Positions 55,015 through 61,567 of a stretch of 64,000 nt of DNA are shown here, piece by piece (position 1 is the first letter of the stretch; every line of letters starts with the position of its first letter). Under the pieces are notes generated by a model. That model made no database searches. It saw only the letters and a list, made by a program, of their open reading frames with translations, and was not told where the DNA came from. The position numbers and the translations under genes were made by a program. The stretch comes from an uncultured Flavobacteriales bacterium. GTDB lineage: Bacteria; Bacteroidota; Bacteroidia; Flavobacteriales_G; Salibacteraceae. The DNA is taken from positions 161,197-225,196 of the forward strand of contig CALSPD010000002.1 of NCBI GenBank assembly GCA_943788145.1. The letters run 5' to 3'.

Positions 55015-55488
55015 ATGTCAAAGTTTAAAAAAGACGGCAATAAGAGCACGCCAGCGGTTTCTACCGCCTCGCTTCCCGATATCGTGTTTATGCTCTTATT
55101 CTTCTTCATGGTTACAACGGTAATGCGTGAAGTTGATTTGAAGATTAAGTTAAATCAACCAGAGGCCACTGAAATTGAAAAACTGGAGGATCGCTCACTT
55201 GTGGATTATATCTACATCGGAGAGCCTACGAATACCGCGCTTTATGGTACCGTTCCAAAGATTCAATTGGACGATGACTTTGCTACTGTCGATGATATTC
55301 AGGACTATGTGATTCAAAAGAGAGCAGATAGACCAGAACAAGTTCAAGGAGCAATAACCGTTTCATTGAAAGTGGATGAAGACACTAAAATGGGAATCGT
55401 TACAGATGTGAAGCAGCAACTAAGAAAGGTGCAATCACTTAAGATAAGCTATTCAACAAGAGAAAAAGTTGACAAGAATAAGTTCTAA
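55015..55488 (+). CDS. exbD: ExbD/TolR-family biopolymer transport protein, second copy
   Basis: A 157-residue protein. The transmembrane helix is VSTASLPDIVFMLLFFFMVT with the Asp in LPDIVFM. The periplasmic part (MREVDLKIKLNQPEATEIE, TKMGIVTDVKQQLRKVQSLKISYSTRE) is typical of the small ExbD seen after a larger one in Bacteroidota. Having two ExbD types fits a hetero-oligomeric complex. A strong terminator follows at 55510. Confidence 0.88.
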   Translation: MSKFKKDGNKSTPAVSTASLPDIVFMLLFFFMVTTVMREVDLKIKLNQPEATEIEKLEDRSLVDYIYIGEPTNTALYGTVPKIQLDDDFATVDDIQDYVIQKRADRPEQVQGAITVSLKVDEDTKMGIVTDVKQQLRKVQSLKISYSTREKVDKNKF

Positions 55489-55509
55489 TTTAGAACGAAA
55501 GTTTGAGAA

Positions 55510-55542
55510 AAGCCCTTCGATCTTGATCGAAGGGCTTTTTTA
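55510..55542. terminator. Bidirectional terminator between exbD and CPBP gene
   Basis: A 13-bp perfect stem (AAGCCCTTCGATC / GATCGAAGGGCTT, 55510-55522 and 55525-55537) is followed by T on the + strand and preceded by A on the other side, so it can end both convergent transcripts. Confidence 0.9.
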
Positions 55543-55552
55543 TGGCCTTAAC

Positions 55553-56506
55553 TCAAAGGCTATCCAATGATGCGTTTTCGGGATCTTCATTTTCGACAAC
55601 GTTAAAAGTGGATCGCGAGCGAATCAACCACATTCCACTTAATACAATTACCGCGCTTAATGCTGTGAATAGGATGTCGTCACTATGCGCTCCAAACGTT
55701 TCAATGTCTTTGGACAACGATTCTGTTCCGATGAAATAAGCGAGCGTTACGGCTAAGCCATTAAAAACAAAATGGCCTAGCATAGGAAGCAGCAAAGACC
55801 CAGACCAATGTGCAGCATACCCTAGAACGGCACCGAGTAGGAGCCTAGGGAAGAAGCCAAGAAACTGTAGGTGAATGAAGGAAAACCAAAAGGCCGTGAC
55901 CCAAATGGCCATGTGGAAATTTTGCTTGAATGCTTTTAACATTAATGGCTGAAGGGTTCCCCTGAATAGGAGTTCTTCGGCAATGGCAGGTGTCAATGCG
56001 AGTAGGGTGAGATTGAAAAGGAAACCACTAAACGAATCCGTTTGAAGAAACACTTGAATCAGCTTTTCCGCGCTTTGTTCTGTGCTTTGGATCCATTGAT
56101 TTACACTGTCGATGGGAAAGACTAAATTACCATTCCATTCAGTGATGAAATTGATTAAAGGAAAGGCCGATAGCATTGCGACCAAGAAAACCAACAGATA
56201 AATGGGTTTTAAAAATGGAGTGCGAATCAAAGCATAGCCTTTTTGCTCCAACACAATTCGATAGAGGATATAAGGAACGGCAAACAAACCAATAGCTTGA
56301 ACAATTTGATATAATTTCAAGATTAAGACCTGAATGGGTGTAGGTGAAGTCATATTCTGAGTAGCTTGAAGCGCCTCATCGCCATAGCCCGCTAGGTAAA
56401 ACAGACCAGTGGCCATACCTCCTAAAACAAACGTTGCTGCAAAGCCCAAAAGAACCAAAACGAGGAATTGAACGGTAGGATGTGCTGATCTTAAGGATTG
56501 CCGCAT
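55553..56506 (-). CDS. CPBP-family intramembrane metalloprotease
   Basis: From the Met at 56506 (MRQSLRSAHPTVQF) it has 317 residues; the open frame extends over the dusB start but lacks homology there. About eight transmembrane helices are present. The Abi/CPBP motifs are clear: EELLFRGTLQPLM (EExxxR), FSFIHLQFLGFFPRLLLG (FxxxH) and LPMLGHFVFNGLAV (HxxxN). These Glu and His residues bind the catalytic metal. Family roles include CAAX processing, immunity and protein maturation; substrate unknown. It is divergent from dusB. Confidence 0.85.
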   Translation of the reverse strand: MRQSLRSAHPTVQFLVLVLLGFAATFVLGGMATGLFYLAGYGDEALQATQNMTSPTPIQVLILKLYQIVQAIGLFAVPYILYRIVLEQKGYALIRTPFLKPIYLLVFLVAMLSAFPLINFITEWNGNLVFPIDSVNQWIQSTEQSAEKLIQVFLQTDSFSGFLFNLTLLALTPAIAEELLFRGTLQPLMLKAFKQNFHMAIWVTAFWFSFIHLQFLGFFPRLLLGAVLGYAAHWSGSLLLPMLGHFVFNGLAVTLAYFIGTESLSKDIETFGAHSDDILFTALSAVIVLSGMWLIRSRSTFNVVENEDPENASLDSL

Positions 56507-56543
56507 GTAAAGATGAATTGATTGTAGATTTGCAACCGCAAAA

Positions 56544-57533
56544 ATGGTCAAGATAGACAACATAGAACTCGGAGACTTTCCGCTTTTATTGGCGCCAATG
56601 GAGGACGTGAGCGATCCGCCCTTTAGGGCCTTGTGTAAAAAGCACGGTGCCGACCTCATGTACACTGAGTTTATTAGCTCAGAAGGGTTGATCAGGGATG
56701 CGCATAAGAGCGTCCAGAAATTAGACATATACGATGAAGAGCGCCCAATTGGCATTCAAATTTTTGGGGGCGATGAACAATCGATGCGTTTATCTGCTGA
56801 AATTGTGGAAGCCAGTAATCCAGATTTATTGGACATAAATTATGGATGCCCTGTAAAAAAGGTCGTTTGCAAAGAAGCCGGAGCCGGGATTTTGAAGAAC
56901 ATACCAAAAATGATTAGCCTTACCAAGGCTATTGTGGAAAGCACCAAGCTTCCTGTAACGGTGAAAACGAGACTAGGCTGGGATGAAAGCTCAAAACATA
57001 TTGTGGAAGTTGCGGAAAGGCTTCAAGATGTCGGTATAAAGGCCATTTCCATACATGGACGAACACGGGTGCAGATGTATAAGGGTGAGGCCGATTGGTC
57101 GCTTATAGCTGCGGTAAAGAACAACCCTCGCATTCATATTCCAGTTTTTGGCAATGGCGATGTCGATAGCCCTCAAAAGGCGTTAGAAATGCACAATCGC
57201 TATGGAGTGGATGGTGTTATGATCGGTCGAGCAGCAATAGGTAATCCCTGGATTTTTAACGACATCAAGCATTTCCGAGAAACAGGGCAAAGTTTGCCGC
57301 CACCGACAATTGAGCAACGCACAGGAGCTGCCGTAGAGCACCTAACACGATCCATAGAATGGAAAGGCGAACGCCTTGGCATCGTTGAAATGCGAAGACA
57401 TTATGCCAACTACTTTCGAGGTGTACCGCATTTCAAAGAAACGAGAACCCAGTTGGTAACGACCAATGAACTGGATTATTTATTCGATATTTTGAACCAA
57501 ATACCGAATAACCATCAAGTCGAAATGGCCTGA
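56544..57533 (+). CDS. dusB: tRNA-dihydrouridine synthase DusB
   Basis: A 329-residue FMN-dependent Dus enzyme. N-terminal LLLAPMEDVSDPPFRALCK and GADLMYTEFISSEGLI match DusB. The active-site Cys is in LDINYGCPVKKVVCKEAGAG. Also visible are VTVKTRLGWDESS, ISIHGRTRVQMYKGEADW, PVFGNGDVDSPQKA and DGVMIGRAAIGNPWIFND. It reduces uridines in tRNA. Its tail overlaps the ABC permease tail by 19 bases on the opposite strand. Confidence 0.95.
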   Translation: MVKIDNIELGDFPLLLAPMEDVSDPPFRALCKKHGADLMYTEFISSEGLIRDAHKSVQKLDIYDEERPIGIQIFGGDEQSMRLSAEIVEASNPDLLDINYGCPVKKVVCKEAGAGILKNIPKMISLTKAIVESTKLPVTVKTRLGWDESSKHIVEVAERLQDVGIKAISIHGRTRVQMYKGEADWSLIAAVKNNPRIHIPVFGNGDVDSPQKALEMHNRYGVDGVMIGRAAIGNPWIFNDIKHFRETGQSLPPPTIEQRTGAAVEHLTRSIEWKGERLGIVEMRRHYANYFRGVPHFKETRTQLVTTNELDYLFDILNQIPNNHQVEMA

Positions 57534-58738
57534 AGTCGAGATTCTTTTAGCAAGAAGGCAACAGGAATCGAACTAGCTATAATGCCTATACCAAGGGAAA
57601 CGGAGCAAACCGCTAGCACATCACCAACCTCTAATTCTACAGGGTAAAATTCAACTATTCCGCCCTCAAGGGGAAAAAATCCAAGGTATTGTTGGAGTAG
57701 GATAATGGTCACCCCAATCGCTAAGCCTGAAATTGCTCCAAGAACGGTAATTAATATTCCCTCGAAAAGAAAGATGCGCTGAATGTCAGACACGCTGCTT
57801 CCAATAGAACGAAGGAGTGAAATGTCTTTTCGCTTTTCGATGATGAGCATGGTTAAACTACCCACCATGTTGAAGGTTGCTACAACCATTATGAAGCTAA
57901 GTATGAAAAAGGTTACCCATTTCTCGGTCGCGTTTGTTTTGAAGATAACGTCATTCAATTCGATGCGGGTTTTCACGGTAAATCCGTCCCCAAAGTGAGC
58001 CTGTAGTCTTGCCTTGACATCCGCATCTTTTACTCCATCTTTCAGCGTTAAATCGAGATAAGAGGCCTGATTGGAATAGTTTAATATATCCTCGGCAAAT
58101 TCGAAAGAGGTGTATAAATATTTATAGTCAAACTCAGGGTTCAGCGCCACGATTCCAGCCGGCATGATGTATCGTGTTTCGAACTTGTTATCTGGATTCA
58201 TGGATTTCAAGCCATCGCGTTTTGCGGCAAACACTTTGATCCGTTCGGTTTCATCTCGAATGAACAGATTGAGATTGTCCGCTATTCCAAAGCCAACAAT
58301 GGTGGATTCAACTCCGTGATAATTCAACAACAAATCACCTTCCACCACAAAATCATCCAACTTCAAGTAGGGAATATAATTGGCGGGAATGCCCCTTAAA
58401 GTCACAATGTTTTGTTGATCGTCAAACTGAACGAAGGCTGTTTCCTCCAATATGGGCGCCCCCGATTCAATTTCATTCCAATCCAATACGGAAATAACAT
58501 CGAGCGAGTCAATGGAAAAAACTTTGCCTTTGATGGGCGCAACACGGATGTCAGGGTCTACCGCAGTGTATAAGTCGGCAACAAGCGTCTCTAAGCCATT
58601 GAATGCGCTTAATACGATAATCATGGCCAAGGTGCCGATTCCAACGCCTAAAGCGGCAATTCCGGAAATGATGTTGATGACATTTCTATTGCCTTTTGAA
58701 AATAAGTATCTGCGTGCAATGGAAAACGGAACGTTCAC
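57515..58738 (-). CDS. LolC/LolE-type ABC transporter permease
   Basis: A 407-residue inner-membrane permease with the MacB/FtsX layout. A first helix (IINIISGIAALGVGIGTLAMIIV) is followed by a periplasmic domain of about 220 residues, then three C-terminal helices (KWVTFFILSFIMVVATFNMV, LFEGILITVLGAISGLAIGVT, AVCSVSLGIGIIASSIPVAF). The start FSIARRYLFSKGNRNVINIIS is typical of lipoprotein-releasing LolC/E. It would export lipoproteins to the outer membrane with LolD, whose gene is not in the window. It sits 3 bases after rbfA on the same strand. Confidence 0.88.
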   Translation of the reverse strand: MNVPFSIARRYLFSKGNRNVINIISGIAALGVGIGTLAMIIVLSAFNGLETLVADLYTAVDPDIRVAPIKGKVFSIDSLDVISVLDWNEIESGAPILEETAFVQFDDQQNIVTLRGIPANYIPYLKLDDFVVEGDLLLNYHGVESTIVGFGIADNLNLFIRDETERIKVFAAKRDGLKSMNPDNKFETRYIMPAGIVALNPEFDYKYLYTSFEFAEDILNYSNQASYLDLTLKDGVKDADVKARLQAHFGDGFTVKTRIELNDVIFKTNATEKWVTFFILSFIMVVATFNMVGSLTMLIIEKRKDISLLRSIGSSVSDIQRIFLFEGILITVLGAISGLAIGVTIILLQQYLGFFPLEGGIVEFYPVELEVGDVLAVCSVSLGIGIIASSIPVAFLLKESRLQAIST

Positions 58739-58741
58739 GCC

Positions 58742-59080
58742 TTAATCAGGTAAGATTTCATTGATGCGCTCAGCATAATCCAAGGAGTCATCGTAGTAAA
58801 ATCGAATTTCTGGCATTTTCCTGAATTGATTTCTTATTCGAGGATAAAGGGCACGCGTGACTTCTCCCAAATTCTCGTTCAAATGAGTAACCAAAGCCGC
58901 AGGATCTTCAGCTGGAAATGGACTTACATAAATCTTGGCAAACCCAAGATCAGATGCGATCCGGACAACTGTTACAGAAAGGATGTTACCATGTATCATG
59001 TGCGATAGGGTGTTTTGAAAAAGAATACCAATTTCTTTTTGAAGCAACCTTGATACCTTCTGTTGTCTAACTGTTTCCAT
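58742..59080 (-). CDS. rbfA: Ribosome-binding factor A
   Basis: A 112-residue KH-like protein with the RbfA signature: RQQKVSRLLQKEIGILFQ, DLGFAKIYVSPFP and YPRIRNQFRKMPEIRFYYDDSLDYAERIN. It matures the 30S subunit and helps in cold adaptation. A promoter-like TACTTTTG lies 5 bases upstream of the ATG on the minus strand. The LolC/E-like permease follows with a 3-base gap, an arrangement common in Bacteroidota. Confidence 0.93.
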   Translation of the reverse strand: METVRQQKVSRLLQKEIGILFQNTLSHMIHGNILSVTVVRIASDLGFAKIYVSPFPAEDPAALVTHLNENLGEVTRALYPRIRNQFRKMPEIRFYYDDSLDYAERINEILPD

Positions 59081-59085
59081 GGGAG

Positions 59086-59093
59086 CAAAAGTA
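59086..59093 (-). promoter_or_regulatory. Candidate -7 promoter element for rbfA
   Basis: The minus strand reads TACTTTTG at 59093-59086, just before the rbfA ATG (59080). If used, the transcript would start at or almost at the start codon (leaderless or a very short leader). No clear -33 box is visible. Confidence 0.35.
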
Positions 59094-59189
59094 GGGTTTG
59101 AAGAATCAGATCGGACGTCAGTCTAAAATGTTCACGTATCAATGTTATTCATTGTAAACCCTATCCAATCTTTATACGTCTGTTACCTA

Positions 59190-59197
59190 TACTTTTG
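59190..59197 (+). promoter_or_regulatory. Candidate -7 promoter element for T9SS gene
   Basis: TACTTTTG at 59190-59197 fits TAnnTTTG and precedes the ATG at 59218 by 20 bases. A weak T-rich -33 (TTTATA) lies about 17 bases upstream. Confidence 0.45.
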
Positions 59198-59217
59198 ACG
59201 CTTTAACGACCACAACT

Positions 59218-60729
59218 ATGAATCGAGTTCTACTTACAATAAGCGCTGCTTTTATTGCCACTATTGGCTTCAGCCAGATCACCATTACGTCTGCAGATAT
59301 AGGTCAAGCGGGGGATAGTATGATCGTTGGCAATGTTCAACCAGCTACCGTGATGAACGTTGGCGCCACTGGTTCTCAAACTTGGAGCTTTAATTTTCAG
59401 GTGGATGATTATAACACCTTGGTTTTTGAAGACCCAACAAACACAGCAAGTGGAACGCTTTTTCCTGGTGCAGATATGGCCATCGAGCGACAATCTGACA
59501 CCTTGTTTTTCAAAATAAATTCGACCGAAATGGCGCTTGACGGCCTTTCAGGAGACGTGGCCGGAGTTGTAGGCGTGCCGCTCACGCTTTCTTTAAACAT
59601 TGCTAATGATGTGACTCAAATTGAGTTCCCTTCCACATACACAGACCAATTTACCGATCAGGCGACTATTGATACCATCATCAATTGCGCAGATATTGGC
59701 GCTTCGGCTTATTGCACCCAAGCACGAATAAAAAGGCGCTACTTGGTTACATCAAATATTGACGCCTATGGTCCGCTAGAAACTTCAGGAGGCGAATATG
59801 CCAACACAATTCGTCAATATTACAAGGAGCGAACGATAGACAGCATTTGGGCAAATCTTCCGGTGTTTGGAGGTCCATTGAGTTTCTACCAAGAAATCGA
59901 TTCGACTTCCCATATCTATCGATGGTATGCCAATGGTGAAAAATGGCCAGTACTTACAGCCTATGCTGATGCTGCTGGTGGAGACATCGTTTCCGCAGAG
60001 TTTCAGATTGACAATTTATTGGGTTACACAGAAAGCAAGAATCACCCAGCTTGCAATGGCGATTGCAACGGAAGCGCAACGGTTCAAGGCCTAGGCGCTG
60101 ACCCGCCCTACAGTTACGTTTGGCCTGCTTCTGCCAATAACCAAACTACGGCAACGGCAAATGGCCTGTGTGCTGGAACCTACGTTGTGACTATTACAGA
60201 CAACGACACCAATACGCATGAATTGCAAGTTGTTCTTACTAATCCTACCAATGTTCAAATCACCGGGTCGGTTCAAGGGGTAAACTTTGCAAACGATGGT
60301 GCCATTGATATCACTCCGAGTGGTGGTGCAGGCAATTATACGTATGCTTGGTCTGGGCCGGATGGCTATACTGCCGCAACTCAAGACATCAGCGGCTTGG
60401 CTGAGGGAGATTATACCGTGGTCGTGTCAGATGCAAACGGATGCGACACCTCAAGGCTGTTCTCTGTAATTGCTACGGGCATTTCTTTCGTTAATGAGGT
60501 GAGATTTAGCATGTATCCAAACCCAGCAAACAACTTGCTCACACTTGTTTGTGACGCCAATATGAACAACATAAAAGTGAGCGATCTGCTTGGAAATGTT
60601 GTGATTAATAAAAAGCTTTCTAGTCAGAAGTATGAATTAGAAATTAGCGGGTTGAGCAGCGGCATTTACATGGTTGAAGTTGAGGCAAACAACAGCGTTC
60701 AACTTAAGAAACTGACCATTCAGCACTGA
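59218..60729 (+). CDS. T9SS-sorted secreted protein with SprB repeats
   Basis: A 503-residue protein with a signal peptide (RVLLTISAAFIATIGFSQ). The N-terminal 270 residues are an uncharacterised beta domain (TITSADIGQAGDSMIVGN, TWSFNFQVDDYNTLVFED). Then come two SprB-type repeats, recognisable by PPYSYVWPAS...LCAGTYVVTITDND and GNYTYAWSGPDGY...LAEGDYTVVVSDANGCD. The C-terminal T9SS domain is FSMYPNPANNLLTLVC to GIYMVEVEANNSVQLKK. It is exported to the cell surface and probably anchored or released there. A strong terminator follows. Confidence 0.85.
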   Translation: MNRVLLTISAAFIATIGFSQITITSADIGQAGDSMIVGNVQPATVMNVGATGSQTWSFNFQVDDYNTLVFEDPTNTASGTLFPGADMAIERQSDTLFFKINSTEMALDGLSGDVAGVVGVPLTLSLNIANDVTQIEFPSTYTDQFTDQATIDTIINCADIGASAYCTQARIKRRYLVTSNIDAYGPLETSGGEYANTIRQYYKERTIDSIWANLPVFGGPLSFYQEIDSTSHIYRWYANGEKWPVLTAYADAAGGDIVSAEFQIDNLLGYTESKNHPACNGDCNGSATVQGLGADPPYSYVWPASANNQTTATANGLCAGTYVVTITDNDTNTHELQVVLTNPTNVQITGSVQGVNFANDGAIDITPSGGAGNYTYAWSGPDGYTAATQDISGLAEGDYTVVVSDANGCDTSRLFSVIATGISFVNEVRFSMYPNPANNLLTLVCDANMNNIKVSDLLGNVVINKKLSSQKYELEISGLSSGIYMVEVEANNSVQLKKLTIQH

Positions 60730-60775
60730 TTCAATTCAAGTAATGGGGTGATCTGAATCATGCCTACAAAATCGG

Positions 60776-60807
60776 AAGCGAGGCACCTTTGGGCCTCGCT
60801 TTTTTTA
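60776..60807 (+). terminator. Rho-independent terminator, overlapping next gene start
   Basis: The stem AAGCGAGGC (60776-60784) / GCCTCGCTT (60793-60801) with an 8-base loop is followed by T to 60806. The ATG of the CcoI-Usp chimera begins at 60807, so the T-run touches the start codon. Confidence 0.88.
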
Positions 60808-61496
60808 TGAGCCAAACAAAACAAAAAGTAAATTGCTATCACTGTGGTGAGGCTTGCCAAGAGGCGGTCATACAGTTTGACGACCATGATTTTTGTTGTC
60901 ATGGCTGCCAAACGGTCTATACGCTGCTCAAAGACACAGGCTTGGGCAATTATTACTGCATCGAGAATGCGCCAGGAAAGACCAAGAATGAAGCGACCAA
61001 CAATCGTGACTTTCTAGAGTTAAGTGAGGTAATGCTTGGAAGCGTGGCTTCTGGGGTTATCCAAAACGCGCCTTGCTCGGTTATTGTTGTGCCTGGAAGT
61101 TATGGCTATCGAGCACCTAAGAATATTTTATTCGCTTCCGATCTGAAGTCAGGTGTGCATCAAAACGATGTCGATCTCATAGAAAAAATAGCAGGCCAAA
61201 ACAAAGGAAAAATCACCTTCTTGACGGTAGTTAAAGATGAATCTGAATTACCGATGTCTGAGGTGGAACACGGATATGACCTTCATGTGCAATTCCAAGA
61301 CTTAGATCACGATTTTGAAGTTATCAATAGCGACAATGTGGAACGTGCAATTGCAAACTTTGCCTTGGTAAATGAGATGGATATGGTAGTGACTATTCCC
61401 AGAAAAGCTTCGTGGTTTTCGCGCATTTTGAATCCAAGCGTTTCCAAAAAATTGGCGCAACACATCAACATTCCAGTGCTGGCTCTAACAAATTAA
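60807..61496 (+). CDS. Chimera of CcoI-type metal-binding N-terminus and universal stress protein
   Basis: A 229-residue protein starting at ATG 60807. Residues 1-75 match the N-terminus of the CcoI/FixI copper P-type ATPase of the cbb3 oxidase cluster: NCYHCGEACQEAVIQFDDHD, FCCHGCQTVYTLL, NYYCIENAPGK and RDFLELSEV. The ATPase body (HMA domain, DKTGT, membrane helices) is absent. From about residue 76 the sequence is universal stress protein: MLGSVASGVIQNAPCSVIVVP (the end of a first Usp domain) followed by a second Usp domain (APKNILFASDLKSGVHQND, ISLTVV-like strands, IPVLALTN). The joint is in frame near 61030. The combination is not a normal domain architecture; I read it as a deletion joint between two genes of the cbb3 region. 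It might still be translated. Confidence 0.72.
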   Translation: MSQTKQKVNCYHCGEACQEAVIQFDDHDFCCHGCQTVYTLLKDTGLGNYYCIENAPGKTKNEATNNRDFLELSEVMLGSVASGVIQNAPCSVIVVPGSYGYRAPKNILFASDLKSGVHQNDVDLIEKIAGQNKGKITFLTVVKDESELPMSEVEHGYDLHVQFQDLDHDFEVINSDNVERAIANFALVNEMDMVVTIPRKASWFSRILNPSVSKKLAQHINIPVLALTN

Positions 61497-61516
61497 TACG
61501 ATCAACTGCTAATTAA

Positions 61517-61549
61517 AAAGCGCGGTCATTCTTATGAATGCCGCGCTTT
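61517..61549. terminator. Bidirectional terminator between chimera and metalloprotease
   Basis: The stem AAAGCGCGG (61517-61525) / CCGCGCTTT (61541-61549) is extended by internal pairing (CATT/AATG) around a small loop. A on the left and T on the right fit termination of both convergent transcripts. Confidence 0.85.
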
Positions 61550-61567
61550 TTTCATTCCGAAGAAGTG

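Noticed and set aside
60727..60760. Inverted repeat TGATTCA ... TGAATCA before the CcoI-Usp chimera, considered as an FNR site
   Set aside because: The 20-base spacer does not fit the FNR spacing, and it overlaps the end of the upstream gene.
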